Notes: generated by a model not told the origin, from the letters alone. Shown: positions 1-5,497, numbered from the stretch's first letter. The stretch: DNA of 5,497 bases from an uncultured Bacteriovorax sp. (GCA_943914745.1 CALUDF010000227.1:1-5497); one strand, 5' to 3'. Numbers and translations are program-made.

Positions 1-410
1 ACATAAATCATCCAGTTGAATTTTTGGATAAGGGCCACACCGGCAAAAATGAAGATAATTCTAAAGACTAACGCCCCTAAAACACCCCAGAATAAGACTC
101 TATGCTGATACTGCGCTGGAACACGGAAGTAAGTGAAGATCAGAGAGATAACAAAAATGTTATCCACGCTTAAAGACTTCTCAATAACGTAGCCAGTTAA
201 GAACTCAAGGCCTTTTTGATGGCCCATTTTGTGGTAGACCCACGCATTAAAGAGCATCGCCAAACAGATCCAGACAGCTGTCCAAGACAAGGATTCTTTA
301 ATGGAAACCTTGTGCGATTTTTTATGAAAGACCCCCAAGTCGAGCACTAACATGAAGGTGATAATCCCGGCAAACGCCAACCATTCCCACACCGAGTGAA
401 CTGCAAACAT
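1..410 (-). CDS. TerC/Alx-family integral membrane protein, partial (C-terminus beyond left edge)
   Basis: The first 136 residues are visible; the rest lies left of the window. The family comprises multi-pass inner-membrane proteins; E. coli Alx, a close relative in character, is linked to manganese export and alkaline induction. Visible hallmarks are the first-helix aspartate in LDLGVFHKK (D24) and the EKSLSVDN motif (residues 77-84), whose acidic residues belong to the family's proposed metal site. Hydrophobic segments fall at roughly 9-26, 42-57, 79-95 and 106-128. The ATG start at 408-410 has an AGGAG ribosome site at 420-424, 9 nt away. By hand count it is about two-thirds identical, without gaps, to the complete paralogue at 2566-3498 over 114 aligned residues. 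It lies 44 bp downstream of the baeRF gene on the same strand, with no clear terminator between, so co-transcription is likely. The old name 'tellurium resistance protein' does not establish a tellurite function. Family assignment is secure; the substrate is inferred. Confidence 0.93.
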   Translation of the reverse strand, partial: MFAVHSVWEWLAFAGIITFMLVLDLGVFHKKSHKVSIKESLSWTAVWICLAMLFNAWVYHKMGHQKGLEFLTGYVIEKSLSVDNIFVISLIFTYFRVPAQYQHRVLFWGVLGALVFRIIFIFAGVALIQKFNWMIY

Positions 411-454
411 TCTCTTTTACTCCTACGAAACGCCTATTTTTAGAAAAAGCCTAT

Positions 455-1564
455 TTATAATCCTGAAGCCTGAAAGTCTCCTGAATCGTATGCACCATCA
501 TATAGGTGTGAACGGTCAGTGACAATCGCTACAGCGTAATGTCCTTTAAAATGATTAATTTCTTTAACTACAACGACCTCACCACCTTTGGCGAGAACCA
601 TTTGACATAAGTCATCGAGGACATCGTCATCATGGGAGTTGATTTGTTTTGGTTCAATGAAAATCTCCCCAGTCTGTCTGTTGATTGAGCCCCAGACGTA
701 TCTGTTTTCCACGACAAAGAGCTTAGTGATCTTTCCATAAACCGCACTGATGGCGATGTCTTCAAGATAAGTGATCGCACGATCCTTATTCATCGCAACT
801 TCCAAATCGGTTAGAGCTCCGAGTTCTTGTTGTTCATAATAAGGAGTTAAAATATCATAGACGCGCTCCTGGAGTTCCGAAGCCTTCATCTTTTCAACAT
901 TGCCGACAATTGATTCACTCATGAGCATTGATTGATTCAAGAGCTTTTTCATGTGCCCGATGTGATCTTTTACGCCTGCAAGAACAATTGGCAGACGATA
1001 AGCGGCAAACAATTTATTTAATTCTTGAGAAGCGTTAAGAAAAAACTCTTTTCCGTCTTTTTTATTTTTCCCATCAATCCCCGGCTCATTTCTATATGAA
1101 TCCAGCTTCACTAAATGCCCGCTGTTTTCAATCAACACGTTGATGGCACGTGAACTCATCGTCACAATGAAAAATCCACGGACATTGTTTTTGATTCTGA
1201 TGAGTGGCTTGATGTGATAACTGTCGGCCACGACAACTAAATCGTTAATGGATGACTGCACTCTGATGTATCCCAGATCTCCGTCAAAACCTTCTTCTGA
1301 ATAAAAGACCACAATACCGCGGTCCATTGCTTCAACTTTATCCAGGTATTTTTCATTCCAGACTTTTTCCATGAAAGAATCGACAAAAGATCGCGTATAG
1401 TCTTTAAGGAGATACAATTCAGCCTTTAAAAGAAGATCTTTCCATCTTTCTTTCATAGGCTTTTGATCTAGAATCGCCACGTCTTTAGAAAGGTAAAGGG
1501 AAATCATCGGCCCTTTACTTCCAACGTTCAGCGCATTCAAATCTTTAATTGTAAGTTCTCTCAT
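455..1564 (-). CDS. baeRF-domain protein (bacterial archaeo-eukaryotic release factor-like, family 3 type)
   Basis: A soluble 369-residue protein resembling baeRF family 3, bacterial relatives of aRF1/eRF1 and Dom34/Pelota. These are proposed to act in ribosome rescue or translation quality control, but their biochemistry is poorly known. Recognisable in order are the N-terminal strand MISLYLS (20-26); VVADSYHIKPL (111-121); the strand GFFIVTMSSRAINVL (130-144); LPIVLAGVKDHIG (191-203) with a long helical stretch after it; and, near the C-terminus, YGKITKLFVVE (276-286), DDVLDDL (313-319) and AKGGEVVVV (325-333), the L7Ae/pelota-like third-domain pattern. No GGQ peptide-release motif is present, so it is unlikely to be a canonical release factor. 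The reading frame extends 49 codons upstream, but the ATG at 1562-1564 is preferred because a full AAGGAGG sits 4 nt before it, the upstream part has no family similarity, and the longer form would overlap the divergent regulator. It likely forms an operon with the TerC gene downstream. Confidence 0.8.
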   Translation of the reverse strand: MRELTIKDLNALNVGSKGPMISLYLSKDVAILDQKPMKERWKDLLLKAELYLLKDYTRSFVDSFMEKVWNEKYLDKVEAMDRGIVVFYSEEGFDGDLGYIRVQSSINDLVVVADSYHIKPLIRIKNNVRGFFIVTMSSRAINVLIENSGHLVKLDSYRNEPGIDGKNKKDGKEFFLNASQELNKLFAAYRLPIVLAGVKDHIGHMKKLLNQSMLMSESIVGNVEKMKASELQERVYDILTPYYEQQELGALTDLEVAMNKDRAITYLEDIAISAVYGKITKLFVVENRYVWGSINRQTGEIFIEPKQINSHDDDVLDDLCQMVLAKGGEVVVVKEINHFKGHYAVAIVTDRSHLYDGAYDSGDFQASGL

Positions 1565-1568
1565 ATAT

Positions 1569-1575
1569 CCTCCTT
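1569..1575 (-). promoter_or_regulatory. Strong ribosome binding site fixing the baeRF start
   Basis: On the minus strand this reads AAGGAGG, a near-complete Shine-Dalgarno, 4 nt before the ATG at 1562-1564. It is the main reason for rejecting the longer frame starting at 1711. Part of it (1572-1575) forms the end of an inverted-repeat arm. Confidence 0.85.
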
Positions 1576-1606
1576 GGACTATAGATAACGCTATATTAGT
1601 CCATGG
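1572..1606. repeat. Inverted repeat overlapping the baeRF Shine-Dalgarno
   Basis: Ten-base arms CCTTGGACTA (1572-1581) and TAGTCCATGG (1597-1606) are inverted copies with one mismatch (third position), separated by 15 bp. Inside is a second dyad, TATAG (1580-1584) and CTATA (1591-1595). In a transcript starting upstream of 1606 the arms could fold into a hairpin that includes the AAGG of the baeRF ribosome site. As DNA it could be an operator over a candidate minus-strand -10 (1593-1598) and the start point. The repeat is visible directly; either function is inference. Confidence 0.6.
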
Positions 1607-1621
1607 CGTCGTTTTAATAAA
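1593..1621 (-). promoter_or_regulatory. Weak candidate promoter for baeRF-TerC operon
   Basis: Read on the minus strand, a TAATAT -10-like element at 1593-1598 is preceded by TTTATT at 1616-1621 with 17-bp spacing. The -35 is poor, as expected of an activator-dependent promoter, and AT-rich sequence makes chance matches easy. Transcription would start near 1586, inside the inverted repeat at 1572-1606. Confidence 0.3.
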
Positions 1622-1638
1622 ATTGATATTTAAGCAAT
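1622..1638. promoter_or_regulatory. Candidate LysR-type regulator box (T-N11-A)
   Basis: ATTG-N9-CAAT forms an inverted repeat containing the T-N11-A core (T1624 to A1636) typical of LysR-type binding sites. It abuts the candidate -35 of the baeRF-TerC promoter, centred about 44 bp upstream of its predicted start, and lies just upstream of the regulator's own candidate -35. This fits activation of the divergent operon plus autoregulation. The motif is short and could occur by chance in AT-rich DNA. Confidence 0.33.
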
Positions 1639-1643
1639 AATAG

Positions 1644-1672
1644 TTCGTTTTTTGCGAAGATCGTTTTATACT
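1644..1672 (+). promoter_or_regulatory. Candidate promoter for the NhaR-like regulator
   Basis: TATACT at 1667-1672 is a good -10 match (five of six to TATAAT). The hexamer 17 bp upstream, TTCGTT at 1644-1649, is a poor -35. The predicted start near 1679 would give a leader of about 19 nt carrying the AGGAG ribosome site at 1686-1690. Confidence 0.45.
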
Positions 1673-1697
1673 GACATGGCTAACTAGGAGATTATTA

Positions 1698-2573
1698 ATG
1701 AAATGGCTCAACTATCACCATTTAATCTACTTCCGCGAGATCGCCAACGAAGGAAGCATCTCTAAAGCTTCCGAGAAACTCTTAATCGGCCAGCCTGCCC
1801 TCAGCGCTCAACTCAAACAACTCGAAGACCAACTGGAAATTGAGTTATTTGAAAGAAAGAATAGAAAACTTATTCTCACAGATGCTGGAAAAGTAGTGCT
1901 TAAGTACGCCAATGAAATTGGACAACTCGGACAAGAACTCCTGCAGGTCATTGCTGATAAATCTTATTCGAACAAGACCCCTTTTAGGCTTGGGGCACTC
2001 GATAGTGTTCCCAAACAAATTGTTTGGGAAATCGCTCAGAAGGCGAGAAGCTACGGCGACTGCTTTGTCAGCATCGTCGAGGGTGACCAGGAAGAATTGA
2101 CCCAGGAACTCCTCTCTCGCAATATCGACTGCTTCATCTCAAACTACTCGGGAGACATCTCCAAAGACAAAAACATGAATAGCAAGTCGTTTGTTAAGGC
2201 CCCTGTTTCAATCTATGGATCAAAACAATTCTTGAGCTGTAAAACGAATTTTCCCAAGTCTCTTAATGGTCAGCCAATGATTTTGCCAACTCACCATTCG
2301 AAACTTCGCCACGACTTGGATTATTTTCTCGATTCAAAAAAGATCAAAATTTTAAGTGAATTAGAAACTCAGGATACGGCGTTGATGAAAATCTTTGCGG
2401 CCCAAGGAGCAGGCCTTGCCGCTCTTCCTGATGTGGCGGCCCTAGATCAAGTCAGAAGCAATACGCTTTATAAGATCGGAACACTTCCCAATATCAAGGA
2501 AGAGTATTGGATTATCAGTTCAAAGCGAACCATTGATAACCCAATTGCTTCCAAGCTTATGAAATCTATTTAG
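1698..2573 (+). CDS. nhaR: NhaR-like LysR-family transcriptional regulator
   Basis: A 291-residue LysR-type regulator, close to the 301 residues of E. coli NhaR, which activates the sodium/proton antiporter gene nhaA in response to Na+. The N-terminal winged helix-turn-helix (about 5-64) begins LNYHHLIYF, matching NhaR's INYNHLYYF from memory, with the recognition region around GSISKASEKLLIGQPALSAQLKQLE (19-43, split here as GSISKASEKLLIG then QPALSAQLKQLE) and the wing FERKNRKLILTDAG (51-64). A linker helix (65-88) precedes the effector domain (about 95-291). Late NhaR-like stretches are DTALMKIFAAQGAG (226-239), YKIGTLPNIKEEY (258-270) and the region to NPI (281-283). The ATG has AGGAG at 1686-1690, 7 nt upstream. 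It is divergent from the baeRF-TerC operon, the usual arrangement of a LysR regulator and its target, and converges with the second TerC gene, overlapping by 8 bp. The NhaR subgroup is fairly clear; sodium sensing and targets are inferred. Confidence 0.88.
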   Translation: MKWLNYHHLIYFREIANEGSISKASEKLLIGQPALSAQLKQLEDQLEIELFERKNRKLILTDAGKVVLKYANEIGQLGQELLQVIADKSYSNKTPFRLGALDSVPKQIVWEIAQKARSYGDCFVSIVEGDQEELTQELLSRNIDCFISNYSGDISKDKNMNSKSFVKAPVSIYGSKQFLSCKTNFPKSLNGQPMILPTHHSKLRHDLDYFLDSKKIKILSELETQDTALMKIFAAQGAGLAALPDVAALDQVRSNTLYKIGTLPNIKEEYWIISSKRTIDNPIASKLMKSI

Positions 2574-3498
2574 AGTCTTCTTTTTCTTTTTCCGGAATGA
2601 GCAGGGAGAAGATAACCGAGATGGCAATTAAACCTAAAACAAATCCCAATGAATAAGACGTTGGGATTTTGTACTTAAACTCAATCAGCATTTTTGCCCC
2701 GATAAAAATGAGCACGACTGAAAGAGCGTAGGATAAAAACCTGAAGAGTTTCACCACGCCTGCAAAAGCAAAATAAAGCGACCTAAGCCCTAGGATGGCA
2801 AAGATATTGGATGTGTAAGCGATGAAGGCACTCTTCGTAACCGATAGTGTGGCGGGGATGGAATCCACCGCAAAAATCAGGTCAGTCGATTCAATGATCA
2901 AAAGAACCAAAAAAAGCGGAGTCATGTGGCGGACACCGTTTTCAATCACGAAGAATTTTTGCTCGTGGTATTTATCCGTCATCTTAAAATATTTCTTCGA
3001 GAACTTATAAATGAATCCATCTTCTGGATTGATATCATCATCCCCTCCGGAAAATAGCATTTTTGCGCCAGTGTAAATGAGGAAAGCTCCAAAGAAATAA
3101 AGAATGAAGTGGAATTTACTGATGAGGGCGACACCACCAACAATAAAGAGAATTCTCATCACCAAGGCCCCTAGGATCCCCCAGAATAAGACCCGGTGTT
3201 GGTATCTTTGCTCGACCTTGAAGTAAGTAAAAATCAGGGTCATGACAAAAATGTTATCAACACTCAAACTCTTTTCTAAGACATAGGCCGTGAGAAACTC
3301 ATAAGCTTCCTTTTCTCCGATATAGTGATAGACACCATAGTTAAAAATCAGGGCCAGAGTAATCCAGATGCCAGTCCAAACCAGCGACTCCTTGACAGAG
3401 ACAGCATGTTCTTTTTTATGAAAGACTCCAAGGTCCAAGGCCAACATGGCAAAAACAAAAACATGAAAACCAATCCACCAAGACAATTGTGATTCCAA
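2566..3498 (-). CDS. TerC/Alx-family integral membrane protein (complete)
   Basis: A 310-residue multi-pass inner-membrane protein of the TerC family, closest in pattern to E. coli Alx, which is alkali-induced and associated with manganese export. Both signature motifs are intact: EKSLSVDN (75-82) and ESTDLIFAVDSIPA (203-216), with the first-helix aspartate D22. Other Alx-like blocks are FFGAFLIYTGAKM (135-147), ILGLRSLYFAFAGV (235-248) and VVLIFIGAKMLI (261-272). A charged loop (about 151-188, with GGDDD at 151-155) separates the two halves; about nine hydrophobic segments are visible. The start is TTG (3496-3498): AAGGAG lies 6 nt upstream at 3505-3510, and the next in-frame ATG (residue 18) would delete most of helix 1. 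Its 3' end overlaps the convergent regulator by 8 bp. Only a leader of about 50 nt is predicted, too short for the manganese riboswitch that precedes E. coli alx. It is a paralogue of the gene at 1-410. Confidence 0.95.
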   Translation of the reverse strand: MESQLSWWIGFHVFVFAMLALDLGVFHKKEHAVSVKESLVWTGIWITLALIFNYGVYHYIGEKEAYEFLTAYVLEKSLSVDNIFVMTLIFTYFKVEQRYQHRVLFWGILGALVMRILFIVGGVALISKFHFILYFFGAFLIYTGAKMLFSGGDDDINPEDGFIYKFSKKYFKMTDKYHEQKFFVIENGVRHMTPLFLVLLIIESTDLIFAVDSIPATLSVTKSAFIAYTSNIFAILGLRSLYFAFAGVVKLFRFLSYALSVVLIFIGAKMLIEFKYKIPTSYSLGFVLGLIAISVIFSLLIPEKEKEDSK

Positions 3499-3504
3499 AG
3501 ACTA

Positions 3505-3510
3505 CTCCTT
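3505..3510 (-). promoter_or_regulatory. Ribosome binding site supporting the TTG start of TerC
   Basis: AAGGAG on the minus strand, 6 nt before TTG at 3496-3498. No ATG lies in frame nearby, so this site decides the start. Confidence 0.8.
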
Positions 3511-3539
3511 TAATCGTACTTTTAGCTGCCAAATATCAT

Positions 3540-3570
3540 TGAAAACCACCAAATTATAAGCTAGGTTTCA
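3540..3570. repeat. Imperfect dyad around the divergent -10 region
   Basis: TGAAAACC (3540-3547) and GGTTTCA (3564-3570) are inverted copies apart from one extra A. They flank the sequence ATTATAAG, which contains a -10 for TerC on the minus strand (3553-3558) and a TATAAG -10-like element on the plus strand (3555-3560). It may be an operator acting on both directions, but it is short and uncertain. Confidence 0.3.
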
Positions 3571-3581
3571 CCATATGAAAA
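3553..3581 (-). promoter_or_regulatory. Promoter of the complete TerC gene
   Basis: A perfect TATAAT -10 (minus strand, 3553-3558) has TTTTCA at 3576-3581 as -35 (four of six matches), spaced by 17 bp. The -35 covers the start codon of the divergent oxygenase gene, so the two genes share control DNA. The start point would be near 3546, giving a leader of about 48 nt. Confidence 0.6.
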
Positions 3582-4153
3582 AAGAAATGCTTATCTCCTC
3601 TCTTATTGAGAAGGGCTGGTATCATGAAGACCATTTTCTTCCCGAAGAATTTTGCTCAGAGTTATTAGAGGAATGTAAAACTTTGGACTGGAAGACTGCC
3701 CACGTGGGCCAGGGCGCAGACAAGCAAGAGGCCTTAGGCATCCGCAATGATTCTATTGCATGGATTGATGAGGCGCTGGCAACCCCCCTGCAAAAAAGAT
3801 ACTTCGATGAAATGGCAAAGCTCCTTAATGAACTCAACCGCGAGCTCTACCTTGGACTTCGAGAATTCGAATGCCATTTTGCTCACTATAAAACCTCAGG
3901 CTTTTACAAAAAACATCTCGATCAACACAAGGGCAGCCAAAAACGCTTAGTCAGTGCCATCTTCTATCTCAACGAACCTTTTGCTGGTGGAGAGCTGGCC
4001 ATTTACAACAAAGAAGATCCTTCAATTCTTGAAGCGAAAATAAAGCCTCGCGCGGGAAGTTTTGTTTGCTTTTTAAGCAATCAAATCTATCATGAGGTCC
4101 TGCCTACTGAAAGTGAACGCTACTCCCTGACTGGGTGGTTTAGGACTCTATGA
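3575..4153 (+). CDS. PHD-like 2-oxoglutarate/Fe(II)-dependent dioxygenase
   Basis: A 192-residue cytoplasmic enzyme of the prolyl-hydroxylase type (EGLN/SM-20/PPHD group), which couples oxidative decarboxylation of 2-oxoglutarate to hydroxylation of a substrate, often a protein proline. The double-stranded beta-helix core spans about 98-190. The iron facial triad is H114 and D116 (in YKKHLDQH) with H173 (IYHEVLP). R182 in RYSLTGWF, nine residues after H173, is the 2-oxoglutarate-binding arginine, the same spacing as H374-R383 in human PHD2. Y111, three before H114, matches PHD2 Y310, and the YLNEPFAGGELAIY stretch (131-144) resembles the PHD2 core. All catalytic residues are present. Pseudomonas PPHD hydroxylates EF-Tu; whether this enzyme does is unknown. 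The ribosome site is weak (TAGG at 3562-3565, 9 nt upstream), and M5 (3587) is an alternative start. Its stop overlaps the acyltransferase start as ATGA, indicating translational coupling. Confidence 0.9.
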   Translation: MKKEMLISSLIEKGWYHEDHFLPEEFCSELLEECKTLDWKTAHVGQGADKQEALGIRNDSIAWIDEALATPLQKRYFDEMAKLLNELNRELYLGLREFECHFAHYKTSGFYKKHLDQHKGSQKRLVSAIFYLNEPFAGGELAIYNKEDPSILEAKIKPRAGSFVCFLSNQIYHEVLPTESERYSLTGWFRTL

Positions 4154-4797
4154 AAAATAAAATCATTTCACAGCTCGTTTATTATTTTATCCGTCTTTTA
4201 AACATGACCTACCGTTATGAGTTCGTCGGATTGGAAAATAAGAGGCGTGCGCTAGAGGCTCCTCCTAATAAAACATTTGTATATGCTGTCTGGCACAGAA
4301 ACCTAGTCAGCTGCATTCTCGCTCACATCGGCGAGAAATTCACGATGATCATCTCCGAGTCTAAAGACGGAGAACTAGCAGCCGTGACATGTCAGAAGCT
4401 GGGCTATTTCCCAGCACGAGGAAGCTCCACTCGCGGAGGGAAAAAAGCCCTCGCAGAAATGGTTAAACTGGTTAAAAGCGGTATTCCCGGAGCACTGACT
4501 GTCGATGGACCAAAGGGCCCAGCCCGCGTTGTAAAACCTGGTGTCATTGAAATTGCCCGCCTCGCTCAATGCCCAGTCCTTCCTCTTTCTTCATATCCAG
4601 AAAGACATTGGGTCTTTGAAAGAAGCTGGGATAAATTCCGTCTTCCCAAGCCATTTACGAGGATTGTTGTGGTGATTGGTGAGCCTGTCTATGTTGATGA
4701 AAATGTCTCTCGAGAAGCATTTGAAGATATTGCACTAAAGGTTGGCAATCTCATCAACCAAGGTGACGAAATTGCCGAAGCCTATTTTAAAAATTAA
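4150..4797 (+). CDS. DUF374 lysophospholipid acyltransferase-like protein
   Basis: A 215-residue protein of the DUF374 group within the lysophospholipid acyltransferase superfamily, expected to act at the inner membrane on a lipid or lipid A-like acceptor; the actual reaction is not established. Visible motifs in order are VWHRN (47-51), holding the histidine of the superfamily's H-X4-D block in modified form; SESKDGE (69-75); the signature ARGSSTRGG (89-97); VDGPKGPARVVKPG (118-131); ERSWDKFRLPKPF (157-169); and VIGEPVYV (175-182). A weakly hydrophobic amphipathic N-terminus (4-20) probably contacts the membrane; no signal peptide is evident. Its length is typical of the family. The ATG at 4150 overlaps the oxygenase stop codon (ATGA), with AGGA at 4142-4145 as ribosome site, so it is the second gene of a coupled operon. 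Its 3' end overlaps the convergent gene by 4 bp. Confidence 0.9.
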   Translation: MKNKIISQLVYYFIRLLNMTYRYEFVGLENKRRALEAPPNKTFVYAVWHRNLVSCILAHIGEKFTMIISESKDGELAAVTCQKLGYFPARGSSTRGGKKALAEMVKLVKSGIPGALTVDGPKGPARVVKPGVIEIARLAQCPVLPLSSYPERHWVFERSWDKFRLPKPFTRIVVVIGEPVYVDENVSREAFEDIALKVGNLINQGDEIAEAYFKN

Positions 4798-5497
4798 TTA
4801 ACAAGATCGTCGGCCAAGCTTTTTTGACAGCCTAATCTGTCGTAGATGTCCTGGATGTTGCGCGCTTTTACTTTTGTCTCTGAAACTTCAAGCATCGCTC
4901 GCCCAATATAGAAAGTCCCCATCCAAGGTTTATCCAAATAACGGGCCTGATCTTCCGGCGAGATCACATCACCTTTCATTTTCCTTAAGGCAAAAATGGC
5001 TGACTTGTAGTGGCGTTGAATTTTTTCGATCGGCCCAGCATAAGCACCTTCATTTTTATCTTCGTTGATAGTTCCGTTGTAATAGTTTTTTACGTCAGAA
5101 TAAATAATGTCCTTGTTAGTCGCCACGAAGTCAAAACCTTCCTGAACGATGCTGTCTGCGTGTTTAAAGAGCATTCTTAACTTCTGAGCATCCTGGCAAA
5201 GGTAAGTTGAAGAGAGGTTGTCTGCCTTATTGCTCTTAAGGATTTGAGCGTATTTTGTATTAAAAAGATTTAATCTTTCATTGAAATCTTTGACTTCGTC
5301 ATAACTCTTGTAGGTCGCAAACTTTAAGAACTTTTCTCCCCACTCTCCATAGAGCTGTGAGCTGATTTGTTTGTGATTGCTTAGGATCGTAATCATATTT
5401 TCTGATCCATCATCTAAACCTGAATACTCTTTTGGCGAGACGATGTTTCCAAGCTTCGTTTCAACTTTTTTAAGCTCAACCAGCTTCGCTAGGAATT
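4794..5497 (-). CDS. Hypothetical protein, partial (N-terminus beyond right edge)
   Basis: I do not recognise this protein. The frame is open from the TAA at 4794-4796 to the right edge, giving at least 233 residues. The ATG at 5394-5396 was not taken as the start: it has no good ribosome site, and the 33 codons upstream remain open with ordinary coding character (for example VELKKVETKLGN and VSPKEYSGLDDG). The visible part looks mostly helical, polar and lysine-rich with scattered aromatic residues, has no transmembrane segment, and contains two cysteines (in YLCQD and LGCQKS) that could pair if exported. Any signal peptide would lie outside the window. Notable stretches are KPWMGTFYIGRAMLEVSE and AGPIEKIQRHYKSA in the C-terminal half. 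It converges with the acyltransferase, overlapping by 4 bp, and is probably not functionally linked to it. Confidence 0.75.
   Translation of the reverse strand, partial: FLAKLVELKKVETKLGNIVSPKEYSGLDDGSENMITILSNHKQISSQLYGEWGEKFLKFATYKSYDEVKDFNERLNLFNTKYAQILKSNKADNLSSTYLCQDAQKLRMLFKHADSIVQEGFDFVATNKDIIYSDVKNYYNGTINEDKNEGAYAGPIEKIQRHYKSAIFALRKMKGDVISPEDQARYLDKPWMGTFYIGRAMLEVSETKVKARNIQDIYDRLGCQKSLADDLVN

Noticed and set aside
1..410. Tellurite resistance function for the TerC genes.
   Set aside because: No other ter genes (terZ, terA, terB, terD) are present; Alx-like sequence better fits metal/pH homeostasis.
432..456. Direct repeat GCCTATTT (432-439 and 449-456) at the end of the baeRF gene.
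   Set aside because: Eight bases in AT-rich sequence with no stem; it is not a terminator and probably chance.
1565..1711. A 49-codon N-terminal extension of the baeRF frame starting at 1711.
   Set aside because: It overlaps the divergent regulator's start, lacks baeRF similarity, and a full Shine-Dalgarno sits just before the internal ATG at 1564.
3499..3574. A yybP-ykoY manganese riboswitch upstream of TerC, as in E. coli alx.
   Set aside because: The likely leader is about 48 nt, too short, and no matching structure is visible.
4771..4825. Possible terminator after the acyltransferase: ATTGCCGA (4771-4778) and TCGGCCAA (4810-4817), then GC and six T.
   Set aside because: The stem is short with a bulge and a 31-nt loop; too weak to call, although the T-run position is suggestive.
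568..5068. Several other open frames of 62-71 codons lying inside the larger genes (for example 568-780 minus, 1912-2100 plus, 4375-4569 minus).
   Set aside because: Each overlaps a well-supported gene in another frame and shows no family resemblance of its own.
5394..5396. ATG as the start of the right-hand hypothetical gene.
   Set aside because: No convincing ribosome site; the frame stays open and looks coding to the window edge.

Overview
The window comes from a moderately AT-rich, gene-dense bacterial chromosome. Several protein families here (NhaR-like LysR regulator, Alx-type TerC carriers, baeRF domain, PHD-like oxygenase, DUF374 acyltransferase) and the lysine/serine-rich proteins suggest a Gram-negative, possibly a Bdellovibrionota (Bacteriovorax/Peredibacter-like) organism. 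That placement is inference from general protein character and is not secure. No RNA genes, mobile elements or CRISPR arrays were seen, and no stretch over 300 bases lacks a gene.

Layout, left to right. A TerC/Alx-family membrane protein runs off the left edge on the minus strand (1-410). A 369-residue baeRF-domain protein, related to archaeo-eukaryotic release factor 1, lies 44 bp upstream of it on the same strand (455-1564) and probably shares its transcript. A 133-bp divergent control region (1565-1697) separates that pair from a plus-strand NhaR-like LysR regulator (1698-2573). The regulator converges on, and overlaps by 8 bp, a complete second TerC/Alx paralogue on the minus strand (2566-3498, TTG start). 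A second divergent promoter region (3499-3574) leads to a plus-strand pair joined by an ATGA overlap: a prolyl-hydroxylase-like 2-oxoglutarate/Fe(II) dioxygenase (3575-4153) and a DUF374 acyltransferase (4150-4797). The acyltransferase converges with a 4-bp overlap on an unrecognised minus-strand gene that runs off the right edge (4794 to beyond 5497).

How the genes may work together. E. coli NhaR responds to sodium and alkaline pH, and E. coli Alx is an alkali-induced TerC protein tied to manganese export. A NhaR-like regulator flanked by two Alx-like paralogues therefore suggests a cation/pH-stress locus, with a baeRF protein as an unexpected translation-related member. The control region holds a candidate LysR-type box just upstream of a weak candidate promoter for the baeRF-TerC pair. 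It also holds a 10-bp inverted repeat that includes part of the baeRF Shine-Dalgarno. The oxygenase-acyltransferase pair is probably an independent operon.
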